A stretch of DNA of 64,000 nucleotides from Pelomonas sp. Root405 (GTDB taxonomy: Bacteria; Pseudomonadota; Gammaproteobacteria; Burkholderiales; Burkholderiaceae_C), in NCBI RefSeq assembly GCF_001425165.1, contig NZ_LMDU01000001.1, forward strand, positions 1,271,311 through 1,335,310, written 5' to 3'. The notes under the pieces were generated by a model. It was not told where the DNA came from, made no database searches, and saw only the letters and a list, made by a program, of their open reading frames with translations. Within the stretch, counting starts at the first letter, position 1. Every line of letters begins with the position of its first letter. Both the position numbers and the translations under genes were made by a program. Of the stretch, positions 10,450 through 18,605 are shown piece after piece.

Positions 10450-11921
10450 GCCGGCACCTCCTGCATCGATGGCCAGATGCCGATGGGCGCGGTCTGCGCG
10501 CCGCCGGTCTCCAGCCAGAGCTTGGTGAACAGGTTCTGCGCGACCTTGAGCCGGTAACCGGCCGAGGCGCGCATGTCGGTCATCGGCTTGAAGTCCAGCG
10601 GCAGCGCGGCGGCCGCGGCCTTCGCGGTGGCTTCGTTCCACGGCTGGCCGACCACGGCGGCTTCGGCCGCGGCGGCGCGCTTGACGATGGCGGCCATGCC
10701 GCCGAAAGCAAAGCGGGCCTCCTGCACGACGCCGGCATTCAGCCGCACGCCCAGCACGGCACATACGGCCGAGATGTCGCTGTCATGGCGCTTGGCGATC
10801 TTGTGCGCGCTGAAGCGCCAGTCGGGCGAGGGCAGTGGCACCCGCAGCGCCTCGATGAATTCACCGGGCTGCAGGTCCTTCTTCATGTAGTCGAGATAGA
10901 AGTCCTGCAGCTTGAGGCGGCGCTGCCGTGCACCACGGCGCAGGATGACGTCGGCGCCCAGCGCGATCAGGGCCGGCGCACCGTCGCCGATGGGCGAGCC
11001 GTTGGCGATGTTGCCGCCCAGCGTGCCGGCATGGCGCACCGGCGGTGACGCAAAGCGCAGCCACAGCTCGCGCAGGCGCGGCACGGCGGCGGTCAGCGCC
11101 GCCCAGCTGTCTTCCAGCGAGGCCGCGGCGCCGATCCACAGGCCGCCGTCTTCCGGCCGGATTTCGCGCAGCGCCGCAACGCGGCCAGTGTAGATAACGT
11201 CGCCGAGTTCGCGGAACTGCTTGTTGACCCACAGGCCCACGTCGGTGGAGCCGGCCAGCAACGTGGCCTGCGGATAGGTCTCGCAAAGCAGGGCGAGGTC
11301 GGGGATGCTCTGCGGCGCATGGAAGCGCGCGCCGGCGAGGCCATAGTCCAGCGGCTCGTCGGCGGCCAGGGTTTGCAGCGCCTGGACGATGGGCGCGCGG
11401 TCCAGGCAGCGGGCCGGCATGTCGAACATCTGCTCGCCCGCGTCCAGGATGGGCCGGTAGCCGGTGCAGCGGCACAGGTTGCCCGCCAGCGCATCGGCCA
11501 GTTGCTGCCGCGTGGGCTTGGTGCCCGCGGCCTGGTGGGCCTCGTAGCAGGCCGTCATGCTCATGACGAAGCCGGGTGTACAGAAGCCGCATTGCGAGCC
11601 GTGGCAGTCGACCAGGGCCTGCTGCACAGGGCTGAGCTGGGCCGGGCCGCCCAGGTCTTCGACGGTCAGCAGCGCGCGGCCGTCCAGCGTCGGCAGGAAC
11701 TGGGTGCAGGCATTGACGTTGCTTAGCTGCAGCTGGCCCGACGGGTCGAGCTCGCCCTGGATGACGGTGCAGGCGCCACAGTCGCCCTCGGCGCAGCCTT
11801 CCTTGGTGCCTGTGCAGGCAGCGTGCTCTCGCAGGTACTGCAGCACCGTCGTCGTCACGGCCAGGTTGGCCACCTCGACGACTTCGCCGCGGTGGAAAAA
11901 GCGGATGGGTCTCGTGTTCAT
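10446..11921 (-). CDS. xdhA: Xanthine dehydrogenase, iron-sulfur and FAD subunit
   Basis: XdhA passes electrons from the molybdenum subunit through two [2Fe-2S] clusters to FAD and NAD+. The 491-residue protein has the plant-type cluster near the N-terminus (CTGTKEGCAEGDCGACTV). The second cluster follows (CGFCTPGFVMSM, then NLCRCTGYRPI), and then the FAD-binding domain (LLAGSTDVGLW, RHAGTLGGNIANGSPIGD, AHKIAKRHDSDISAV). This matches the bacterial two-subunit enzyme. The ATG at 11921 was chosen because homology begins there; the frame stays open far upstream but that stretch is the antisense of guaD. Only 39 bases separate it from the divergent guaD start. Confidence 0.95.
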   Translation of the reverse strand: MNTRPIRFFHRGEVVEVANLAVTTTVLQYLREHAACTGTKEGCAEGDCGACTVIQGELDPSGQLQLSNVNACTQFLPTLDGRALLTVEDLGGPAQLSPVQQALVDCHGSQCGFCTPGFVMSMTACYEAHQAAGTKPTRQQLADALAGNLCRCTGYRPILDAGEQMFDMPARCLDRAPIVQALQTLAADEPLDYGLAGARFHAPQSIPDLALLCETYPQATLLAGSTDVGLWVNKQFRELGDVIYTGRVAALREIRPEDGGLWIGAAASLEDSWAALTAAVPRLRELWLRFASPPVRHAGTLGGNIANGSPIGDGAPALIALGADVILRRGARQRRLKLQDFYLDYMKKDLQPGEFIEALRVPLPSPDWRFSAHKIAKRHDSDISAVCAVLGVRLNAGVVQEARFAFGGMAAIVKRAAAAEAAVVGQPWNEATAKAAAAALPLDFKPMTDMRASAGYRLKVAQNLFTKLWLETGGAQTAPIGIWPSMQEVPA

Positions 11922-11960
11922 GCTGGCACCGATTGTCGAGTGTTGCCTCAGAATTGCCAT

Positions 11961-13268
11961 ATGAGTTTTACTAACCAGGAAAAATTGATCGACAGCCCGC
12001 GCCGATGGGCCTTGCGGGGCGACCTGCTCGACTTCACGAGCGCCCCGGCATGGGGTGAGACCGAGTCGCCGGCGGTGCGCTTCGATCGCGATCACTGGCT
12101 GCTGATCGAGGACGGCCGCATCGTCGGTCGCCAGGCCGCCGAGCCGGATGAAAGCTGGGTGCGCAAGGACCATGCCGGCCAGCTGGTGATGCCCGGCTTC
12201 ATCGACACCCATGTGCATTGCCCGCAGCTGGAAGTCATCGGCTCCTACGGCACCGAGCTGCTGGACTGGCTCAAGCGCTACACCTTCCCGAGCGAATGCG
12301 CCTTCGCCGACCCGGCCCGCAGCCACGCGGGCGCCGAGGTGTTCCTGGATGCGCTGCTGGCCAGCGGCACGACCTCGGCGGTCGTCTTCGCCACCGTGCA
12401 CAAGGTCTCGGCCGAGGCCTTGTTCGACAGCGCCGCCGCGCGCGGCATGCGCCTGATCACCGGCAAGGTGCTGATGGACCGCCACGCGCCCGACGGGCTG
12501 CGTGACGACGTCGTCCAGGCCGGAAAGGACTGCATCGACCTCATCGACCGCTTTCATGGGCGGGGCCGCCTCGCCTACGCCGTCACCGTGCGCTTTGCGC
12601 CGACCAGCACGCCCGAGCAGCTCGCCATGGCCGGCGCGCTGTGCCGGGCCGACGCCAGCCTCTACATGCAGACCCACGTGGCCGAGAACCGCGCCGAGGT
12701 GGACTGGGTCGCCCAGCTCTTTCCCCAGGCGCGCAGCTACCTGGACGTCTACGCGGACGTGGGCCTGGTGCATGGGCGCGCGGTACTGGCCCACGGCATC
12801 TGGCTGGACGAGACGGACAAGCGCCTCATCATGGACAGCGGCGCCCAGGTGGCGCATTGCCCGTCCAGCAACCTGTTTCTCGGCAGCGGGTTGTTCGACT
12901 GGCAGGGCGCGGGTTTCAACGTCAGCCTGGCGTCCGACGTCGGCGGCGGCACATCCTTGAGCCTGCCGCGCAACATGCAGGACGCCTACAAGGTGCAGGC
13001 CCTGCGCGGCGCGAGGCTGACCGCCTGGACCGCCCTGCATGCCGCCACCCGAGGCGCGGCCGAGGCGCTGCAGCTGGGCGGCGAGATCGGCGGGTTGTCT
13101 GTCGGGCAGATGGCCGACCTCTGCGTCTGGGATTGGGCCAAGGGCCCGGTGGCGCAGGCGCGCGACGCCGTCGCCCGCGAGCTGCACGAGCGCGTCTTCG
13201 CCTGGATGACGCTGGCCGACGAGCGCAACCTCGCGGCCTGCTACGTTGCCGGCGAGCAGCGCGTCTGA
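11961..13268 (+). CDS. guaD: Guanine deaminase
   Basis: GuaD converts guanine to xanthine, the substrate of the divergent xdhAB product, so the two units form one purine-breakdown locus. The 435-residue amidohydrolase has the zinc motif PGFIDTHVHCPQ, then YMQTHVAENRAEV, LAHGIWLDE, AHCPSSNLFLGSG and SLASDVGGGTSLS. These supply the zinc His residues and catalytic Asp expected for the family. The start at 11961 is the first ATG that leaves room for the divergent xdhA start; the open frame upstream overlaps xdhA in antisense. Length matches known guanine deaminases. Confidence 0.93.
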   Translation: MSFTNQEKLIDSPRRWALRGDLLDFTSAPAWGETESPAVRFDRDHWLLIEDGRIVGRQAAEPDESWVRKDHAGQLVMPGFIDTHVHCPQLEVIGSYGTELLDWLKRYTFPSECAFADPARSHAGAEVFLDALLASGTTSAVVFATVHKVSAEALFDSAAARGMRLITGKVLMDRHAPDGLRDDVVQAGKDCIDLIDRFHGRGRLAYAVTVRFAPTSTPEQLAMAGALCRADASLYMQTHVAENRAEVDWVAQLFPQARSYLDVYADVGLVHGRAVLAHGIWLDETDKRLIMDSGAQVAHCPSSNLFLGSGLFDWQGAGFNVSLASDVGGGTSLSLPRNMQDAYKVQALRGARLTAWTALHAATRGAAEALQLGGEIGGLSVGQMADLCVWDWAKGPVAQARDAVARELHERVFAWMTLADERNLAACYVAGEQRV

Positions 13269-13365
13269 ACCGCCCATCCCCCTGTTCCGCCGCTTCGTCA
13301 CAACCCTGATGTGGCGGCGGTCGCGTCGTGGCTAGAGTGCGCCTCACTATTCCAACGGAGACGCC

Positions 13366-15294
13366 ATGAGCCGCCCCATGCTGACCCTCGTCGCCTCTCT
13401 GGCGCTGCTAGCCGCATTGCCCGACGCCGCTGTTGCCGCCGCCAAGCCCGCGGCCACATCGCCCAAGCCGGCCAAGCGCTACACCATCGAGCAGTTCATG
13501 GCCACCGTCAACATCGGCGGCGCCAGCTTCTCGGCCGACGAGAGCCGCATCCTGTTCCACAGCAACGAGAGCGGCATCTTCAACGTCTATGCGATGCCCG
13601 TGGGTGGCGGCAAGCCGGTGCAGTTAACCGATTCCAAGAACGACGGCCACTACGCCATCAGCTTCTTCCCCAGCGACGATCGCTTCCTCTACACCCGCGA
13701 CCAGGGCGGCAACGAGCTCGACCACCTCTATGTGCGCGAGCTCGACGGCAGCGAGCGCGACCTGACGCCGGGCGACAAGCTCAAGGCCAATTTCGCCGGC
13801 TGGAGCGGCGACGACAGCGCCTTCTACGTCACCACCAACGAGCGCGACCCCAAGTTCTTCGATCTTTACCGCTACGACGCCAAGACCTACGCACGCACGC
13901 TGGTCTTCAAGAACGACGCTGGCTGGCAGCTCAGCGACGTCAGCCGCGACGGCCGCTGGCTGGCACTGGGCAAGACCAACACCACTGCCGATTCGGACGT
14001 GCACCTGGCCGACCTGAAAAGCGGTGCGATCAAGCACATCACCCCGCACCAGGGCGTGGCCCGGTTCGCGTCACAGGACTTCGACCCCGAGAGCCGCGAG
14101 CTGCTGATGACCAGCAATGACGGTGGCGAGTTCACCCGCGTCATCGCCTACGACCTCGCCAGCGGCAAGACGCGCGAGGTCGAGAAGGCGGATTGGGATG
14201 TCGCCTACACCGCCTTCTCCAAGGACGGCCGCCACCGCGTTACCGGTGTCAATGCCGATGCCAGCATCGCGCTGCGCCTGTATCGCGACGGCAAGCCTAT
14301 CGCGCTGCCCAAGTTGCCTGGCGGCGAAGTTCGCGGCGTGTCCTTCTCGCGCAGCGGCAAGCGCATGGCCTTCTACGTGAATGGCGACCGCTCGCCGAGC
14401 AACCTGTTCGTTGCCGAGGTGGGCTCGAACGCCGCGCCCACGCAGCTGACGCAGAGCCTGTCCAAGGCCATCGATCCGAACGAACTGGTCGACGCGTCCA
14501 TCGTGCGCTTCAAGAGCTTCGACGGCATGGTCATCCCGTCGGTCTACATGCAGCCCAAAGACGCTTCGCCGACCCACAAGGTGCCGGCCATCGTCTGGGT
14601 GCATGGCGGCCCCGGCGGCCAGACGATGCGCGGCTATTCGGCGCTGATGCAGTACTTCGTCAACAACGGCTACGCGGTGCTGGGCATCAACAACCGCGGC
14701 AGCTCGGGCTATGGCAAGAGCTTCTTCACCGCCGACGACGGCAAGCACGGCCGTGAGCCGCTGTGGGACTGCATCGAGGCGAAGACCTTCCTGGCGAGCA
14801 CCGGCGTCATCGACCCTGACCGCATCGGCATCGTCGGCGGCAGCTATGGCGGCTACATGGTGCTGTCGGCCATGGCGTTCCGGCCCGAGGCCTTCAAGGT
14901 CGGCATCAACATCTTCGGCGTGTCCAACTGGATACGCACGCTGGAAAGCATCCCGCCCTACTGGGAGAGCCAGCGCCTGGCGCTCTACCAGGAGGTGGGC
15001 GACCCGGTGAAGGACCGCGAACGCCTGATGGCCACCTCGCCGCTCTTCCATGCGCATGAGATCAAGAAGCCGCTGATGGTCATCCAGGGCGCCAACGACC
15101 CGCGCGTCATCAAGCCCGAAAGCGACGACATCGTGGCCGCCGTCAAGAAGAACGGCGTGCCGGTGGACTACCTCGTCTTCGACGACGAGGGCCACGGCTT
15201 CTCCAAGAAGAAGAACTCGCTGGAGGCCAACCGCCGCATGGTCGAGTTCTTGGACAAATACCTCAAGCCGGGCCTCGGCCAGCCGGCCAAGTAA
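13366..15294 (+). CDS. S9 family (prolyl oligopeptidase-type) peptidase, exported
   Basis: The 642-residue protein has a signal peptide (about 1-25, ending AAVAAA), a seven-bladed-propeller-like middle (about 45-360, with repeats such as ESRILFHSNESG and DDRFLYTRDQGG) and a C-terminal alpha/beta-hydrolase domain. The nucleophile Ser lies in GIVGGSYGGYM (about 493), the acid Asp in IQGANDPRV and the His in DDEGHGFSKK. Family members cut short peptides, often after Pro or Ala, and the signal peptide places this one in the periplasm or outside. It is separated from guaD by about 100 bases. A small membrane-protein gene follows 18 bases later and may be cotranscribed. Confidence 0.9.
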   Translation: MSRPMLTLVASLALLAALPDAAVAAAKPAATSPKPAKRYTIEQFMATVNIGGASFSADESRILFHSNESGIFNVYAMPVGGGKPVQLTDSKNDGHYAISFFPSDDRFLYTRDQGGNELDHLYVRELDGSERDLTPGDKLKANFAGWSGDDSAFYVTTNERDPKFFDLYRYDAKTYARTLVFKNDAGWQLSDVSRDGRWLALGKTNTTADSDVHLADLKSGAIKHITPHQGVARFASQDFDPESRELLMTSNDGGEFTRVIAYDLASGKTREVEKADWDVAYTAFSKDGRHRVTGVNADASIALRLYRDGKPIALPKLPGGEVRGVSFSRSGKRMAFYVNGDRSPSNLFVAEVGSNAAPTQLTQSLSKAIDPNELVDASIVRFKSFDGMVIPSVYMQPKDASPTHKVPAIVWVHGGPGGQTMRGYSALMQYFVNNGYAVLGINNRGSSGYGKSFFTADDGKHGREPLWDCIEAKTFLASTGVIDPDRIGIVGGSYGGYMVLSAMAFRPEAFKVGINIFGVSNWIRTLESIPPYWESQRLALYQEVGDPVKDRERLMATSPLFHAHEIKKPLMVIQGANDPRVIKPESDDIVAAVKKNGVPVDYLVFDDEGHGFSKKKNSLEANRRMVEFLDKYLKPGLGQPAK

Positions 15295-15312
15295 GACGAA
15301 TAAAGGACCGCG

Positions 15313-15507
15313 ATGTTCAGCTTCCTGCTCTGGTGCCTGCTGTTCGTGATCTGCTGGCCGCTGGCCCTCCTGGCGCTGCTGCTGTGGCCGCTGGTGTGGC
15401 TGATCACGCTGCCCTTCAGGTTGTTGGGCATCGCGGTAGACGGCATCTTCGGGCTGCTGCACGCCGTCGTCATGCTGCCCGCGCGCGTGCTGGGCGGCGG
15501 GCGCTGA
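15313..15507 (+). CDS. Small hydrophobic membrane protein
   Basis: The 64-residue product is almost wholly hydrophobic, with two adjoining stretches (about 3-27 and 28-55) rich in Leu, Trp and Val, and a short basic end (PARVLGGGR). AAAGGA at 15302-15307 stands seven bases before the ATG, which supports real translation. Similar short proteins with the CWPLALLALL pattern are known to me from Burkholderiales but have no assigned role. It lies 18 bases after the peptidase gene. Confidence 0.65.
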   Translation: MFSFLLWCLLFVICWPLALLALLLWPLVWLITLPFRLLGIAVDGIFGLLHAVVMLPARVLGGGR

Positions 15508-15512
15508 CCCGT

Positions 15513-15788
15513 TCAGCGTCGGCGCGGGCGGTTCTTGTCCCAGATGGCCATGACGATCAGCGCGTAGGACAGCAGCCGCACCATGTAGTGCACCGGGTCG
15601 CCTTCGTTCCAGGAGGCCGTCACGGCCATGTGCACGCGGTTAGCCGCCTCGATCCAGAACGACAGCATGAAGAACAGGAAAAAGCGGTCCCGGGTGCTGC
15701 GCCAGTAGCGCAGGAAGGCCAGGCCGACGACGAAGCAGCCGGCGGCGATACCGCCGACCAGCGTGGCTGCCGCCAGGTCGTTGCTCAT
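15513..15788 (-). CDS. DUF5985-type small membrane protein (second copy)
   Basis: This 91-residue protein has three hydrophobic segments (about 8-28, 35-55 and 65-83) and a basic end (WDKNRPRRR). FFLFFMLSFWIEAANRV and YMVRLLSYALIVMAIWDKN resemble the DUF5985 family, whose function is unknown. The ATG at 15788 overlaps the stop of the upstream DUF5985-like gene by four bases. The two, with a winged-helix-like gene, form a compact unit. The paired paralogue suggests a heteromeric membrane protein. Confidence 0.7.
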   Translation of the reverse strand: MSNDLAAATLVGGIAAGCFVVGLAFLRYWRSTRDRFFLFFMLSFWIEAANRVHMAVTASWNEGDPVHYMVRLLSYALIVMAIWDKNRPRRR

Positions 15789-16045
15789 GCTTCCTTCTCC
15801 ATGACGAGGGCGATCGCCAGCACCCAGACGGACACCAGGCCCAGCACCAGCCGGGCCGGCAGCAGGTTGATGTCGGGGAACACGATCCGGTCCAGGATGA
15901 GCAGCACGTTGTTCGCGCTCAACCCGGCAAAGCACAGCCCGCTCCACAGCAGCAGCCGCGCCTGGCTGCGCGCATAGGCACGCAGCAGCAGCCAAGTGCA
16001 GGTCAGCGCCGTCATGGCGCACAGGGTGTAGATCAGCTTGTCCAA
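15785..16045 (-). CDS. DUF5985-type small membrane protein (first copy), TTG start
   Basis: The 86-residue protein opens LDKLIYTLCAMTALTCTWLLL and has three membrane stretches, ending in VWVLAIALVMEKEA. DUF5985 proteins normally begin MDKLIY, which corresponds here to a TTG codon at 16045. GGGAG (16053-16057 on the minus strand) lies seven bases before it, so I prefer that start over an in-frame ATG at 16075 inside the preceding gene. The gene begins one base after the stop of the winged-helix-like gene and is coupled to the following paralogue by an ATGA overlap. Function unknown. Confidence 0.7.
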   Translation of the reverse strand: MDKLIYTLCAMTALTCTWLLLRAYARSQARLLLWSGLCFAGLSANNVLLILDRIVFPDINLLPARLVLGLVSVWVLAIALVMEKEA

Positions 16046-16046
16046 T

Positions 16047-16430
16047 TCAAGGCTCCCTTCTGAGCTTGAAGGCATCGGCGAACAGATGAGCGCTCTTGTG
16101 TGTGGCGCTGTGGATGATCTGCGTCACGCCAATCAGGTTGGCTGCATAGCAGGCAGCGAACTGGTCCCAGGCCTTGGCGAGCTGTTCGTCACGCGGTTGG
16201 TAGCGATAGCCGGCTGTGGTCTCTTCCAGCACCCCGGCCTCACGGGCGACCTGCAGCAGCTCCAGTGCTGCGCGTTCGGAGATGTACAGGGCGCGGGCGA
16301 CATCGCTGCCGGTGCATGCCTTGTCGGCATGCAGCCTCAGCAGCAGCACCGCCTCCGCATATGGGACTGACGGCACACTGGTCAGTACAAAGCGCCTGAC
16401 CTCGTCCTCGATAACTGGCCGTGTGCTCAC
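16047..16430 (-). CDS. Winged-helix-like hypothetical protein
   Basis: The 127-residue protein has no signal or membrane segment. The central part (KACTGSDVARALYISERAALELLQVAREAGVLEE) reads as a helix-turn-helix or winged helix of the kind that opens ScpB/MarR-like folds. The C-terminal part (WDQFAACYAANLIGVTQIIHS) is a probable amphipathic helix. It is the first gene of a unit with two DUF5985 membrane proteins, which suggests it may regulate them or act with them as a soluble partner. I do not recognise a named family. Confidence 0.6.
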   Translation of the reverse strand: MSTRPVIEDEVRRFVLTSVPSVPYAEAVLLLRLHADKACTGSDVARALYISERAALELLQVAREAGVLEETTAGYRYQPRDEQLAKAWDQFAACYAANLIGVTQIIHSATHKSAHLFADAFKLRREP

Positions 16431-16553
16431 TCAGGGCATGGCCGCGTCCGGGCGCGGCGTGATGTCGATGGGATGAAAGCCGGGCCGGGGCGGCGCAGCG
16501 CGAGTCGGTGCGACTGTAAGCCAGCTCGGCGCGTCGGTCGCTGTCGGTGGCGC

Positions 16554-17324
16554 CTACTGCGGCGTCGCTGGGCGCTCCACGCCCCAGCGCCGGTAGAGCT
16601 CGGCCGCCGAGCCGGTGCGCAGCCACTGCTCGAAGGCCTGGTCGTAGCGGCGCGCCAGGTCCTCCCCGCCGGCGCTGCGGGCAAACGCCATATGACCATG
16701 CAGCACGTCCAGCGGCGGCGAGCAGCGCGCCACCGTGTCGGTCAGGCTCAGGCGCTGCAGAACGGGCTGGCAGTTGCGGTCATTGGCAGCAAACAACTCG
16801 ACGCGACGCTTGGTCAGCATCAGCAGTCCGGCGTCGACGTTCTGTACCCAGGTCAGCTGGCTCATCGAGGTTTTCATGCGCTCGAAGCGGCTGCCATAGG
16901 CCCAGCCCCGAACGGCCGCCACCGGCGTCTGGGCCAGCGTGCCAAACTCGCCGCCCCAGCGGGCCTCTTCGCCGCGCCGGGCGTACCAGACCATGGCGTC
17001 GGAATAGAAAGAGCGCACGCTGAACAGCATGCGCGCCTCGCGTTCGGGCGTACGGTAGGGGCCGATGAGGATGTCGGCCTCGCCCTGCTCCACCATCAGT
17101 TGCGCGCGTGACCACGGCAGCCATTCGCAGCGCAGGCTGTCGCCGAAGAGCTGGCCCAGCAGGTCGACCGCCAGGCCTTTGGGCGCCTGGCCCTCGGCGC
17201 CTTCAAAGATGCGCGCGAACTGCGAGCCCACGGCGCGCAGCGGCGTCGCGCGCGCGGGTGGCGTCATCCCGAGCCCGGCCATGCAGCCCAACCCCGCCTG
17301 GCACCACATGCGTCGTGTCGACAT
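16554..17324 (-). CDS. Periplasmic solute-binding-type protein (SBP_bac_3 fold)
   Basis: The 256-residue product has a short N-terminal export signal (MSTRRMWCQAGLGCMAGLG, cleavage likely after ARA) and the layout of amino-acid-type periplasmic binding proteins. RAVGSQFARIFEG leads to GLAVDLLGQLFGDSLRCEWLPW, then MVEQGEADILIGPYRTPER and a C-terminal DQAFEQWLRTGSAAELYRRWG. No ABC permease or ATPase is nearby, so it may instead be a stand-alone sensor-like protein, as many such genes are in this order. The ATG at 17324 follows GGGGGC closely and gives the signal peptide. The reading frame continues upstream into the Nudix gene antisense, which is not coding. Confidence 0.75.
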   Translation of the reverse strand: MSTRRMWCQAGLGCMAGLGMTPPARATPLRAVGSQFARIFEGAEGQAPKGLAVDLLGQLFGDSLRCEWLPWSRAQLMVEQGEADILIGPYRTPEREARMLFSVRSFYSDAMVWYARRGEEARWGGEFGTLAQTPVAAVRGWAYGSRFERMKTSMSQLTWVQNVDAGLLMLTKRRVELFAANDRNCQPVLQRLSLTDTVARCSPPLDVLHGHMAFARSAGGEDLARRYDQAFEQWLRTGSAAELYRRWGVERPATPQ

Positions 17325-17380
17325 GCTCAGCCCCCTGTTGTCGGAGATGGGGCTGATGATGCGCGCCGGCGGCGCAAGGA

Positions 17381-17935
17381 TCAAGGAATGTCGAACTCGT
17401 GCAGGCCGAAGCCGCGCCCCGTGCGGCGGTCGTCGAAGAAGCAGCGCAAGGTCTCGCGCGTCGTCTTGAAGGCGATGTCGTCCCAGGGGATCTCGCTTTC
17501 GCTGAAGAGCCGGGCCTCCAGCGATTCCGGGCCGGGGTTGAAATCCGGCGAGCGCAGGCGGGCGAGGTAGAAGAGGTGGATCTGGCCGACGCGCACGACA
17601 TTCAGCAGCGTGTACAGCGGGCCCATCTCGATGTCGGCACCGGCTTCCTCGTGCGTCTCGCGCAATGCACCCTGGGCCGTCGTCTCGCCCAGCTCCATGA
17701 AGCCGGCCGGCAGCGTCCACAGCCCATGGCGCGGCTCGATGGCGCGGCGGCACAGCAGCACGCGGCCGTCTTCCTCCCAGACCGGCAGCGTGCCGACGAC
17801 GTTGAGCGGGTTCTGGTAGTGAATGCTGTCGCAGGCCGGGCAGACGGCGCGCTCGCGGTTGTCGTCGACCGGCATGCGGTAGTCCACGGCCGAGCCGCAA
17901 TTGGGGCAATGCTTGAAGCGGCTTGGGAAAGGCAT
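17381..17935 (-). CDS. Nudix hydrolase with N-terminal zinc ribbon
   Basis: The 184-residue protein begins with a zinc ribbon (HCPNCGSAV and VCPACDS, about residues 8-36). The Nudix domain carries the box GFMELGETTAQGALRETHEEAG (written across about 95-116, with the REtHEEaG core complete). Such proteins hydrolyse a nucleoside diphosphate linked to another group. The zinc ribbon is typical of NudC-like and ADP-ribose-type members, but the substrate cannot be told from sequence. The ATG at 17935 starts the ribbon domain. The gene is divergent from maiA across 34 bases. Confidence 0.85.
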   Translation of the reverse strand: MPFPSRFKHCPNCGSAVDYRMPVDDNRERAVCPACDSIHYQNPLNVVGTLPVWEEDGRVLLCRRAIEPRHGLWTLPAGFMELGETTAQGALRETHEEAGADIEMGPLYTLLNVVRVGQIHLFYLARLRSPDFNPGPESLEARLFSESEIPWDDIAFKTTRETLRCFFDDRRTGRGFGLHEFDIP

Positions 17936-17969
17936 GCGGGCCAGTTTAGAGGCCGCAAAATGGCCGACC

Positions 17970-18605
17970 ATGAAGCTCTACAACTACTTCCGGTCTTCGG
18001 CGTCGTGGCGCGTGCGCATTGGTCTTGCGCTCAAGGGCCTGGACTACGACTACGCGTCCATCCATCTGGCCAGGAACGAGCAGTTCGCGGAGCCCTTCGC
18101 CAACCAGCAGGTCTCGCACTTGGTGCCGGCGCTGGTGCTGGACGATGGCCAGTGGCTGAGCCAGTCCATGGCCATCCTGGAGTACCTGGACGAGACCCAC
18201 CCCGAGCCGCCGCTGCTGCCGAGCGGCGCGCTGGCGCGGGCGCAGGTGAGGGCGCTGGCCCAGGACATCGGCTGCGACATCCATCCGCTCAACAACCTGC
18301 GCGTGCTGCGCTATCTGAAGCACGACCTTGGCCAGGAGCAGGCGACCGTCGACCGCTGGTACCGCCACTGGGTGGCGACAGGTCTTGCCATCGTCGAGCA
18401 GCGCCTGGTGCAGACCGCCGGCGAGTTCTGCTTCGGCGACGCGCCGGGCCTGGCCGACTGCCTGCTCGTGCCCCAGGTCTACAACGCCGAGCGCTTTGAA
18501 TGCCCGCTGGACGACTACCCGACGGTGATGCGCGTCAACGCTGCCTGCCTGGCGCTGCCGGCCTTTGCGAACACCCACCCGAGCGTCTGCCCCGATGCCG
18601 CTTGA
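17970..18605 (+). CDS. maiA: Maleylacetoacetate isomerase (zeta-class glutathione transferase)
   Basis: MaiA isomerises maleylacetoacetate to fumarylacetoacetate in tyrosine and homogentisate breakdown, using glutathione. The 211-residue protein has the zeta-class active-site motif SSASWRVRIGLALKGL near the N-terminus (about 7-23), the glutathione-contact region QWLSQSMAILEYLDE (Ser-Gln-Ser where Gln-Ser is conserved) and DIGCDIHPLNNLRVLRYL in the helical domain. The ATG at 17970 begins at the thioredoxin-fold strand MKLYNYF. No other homogentisate genes are in the window. It overlaps the next gene pgeF by 11 bases. Confidence 0.9.
   Translation: MKLYNYFRSSASWRVRIGLALKGLDYDYASIHLARNEQFAEPFANQQVSHLVPALVLDDGQWLSQSMAILEYLDETHPEPPLLPSGALARAQVRALAQDIGCDIHPLNNLRVLRYLKHDLGQEQATVDRWYRHWVATGLAIVEQRLVQTAGEFCFGDAPGLADCLLVPQVYNAERFECPLDDYPTVMRVNAACLALPAFANTHPSVCPDAA

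Noticed and set aside
10446-13301. A very long minus-strand reading frame running from guaD antisense into xdhA
   Set aside because: Only the part after 11921 shows xdhA features; the rest is the antisense of the well-supported guaD gene, a common effect of high GC content.
13287-13320. CCGCCGC and GCGGCGG between guaD and the S9 peptidase as a terminator
   Set aside because: The stem has a five-base bulge and no T run follows; it is too weak to call.
17325-17909. Extension of the binding-protein frame to a 451-residue protein starting near 17909
   Set aside because: The extra part is the Nudix gene in another frame, and the ATG at 17324 gives a proper signal peptide.
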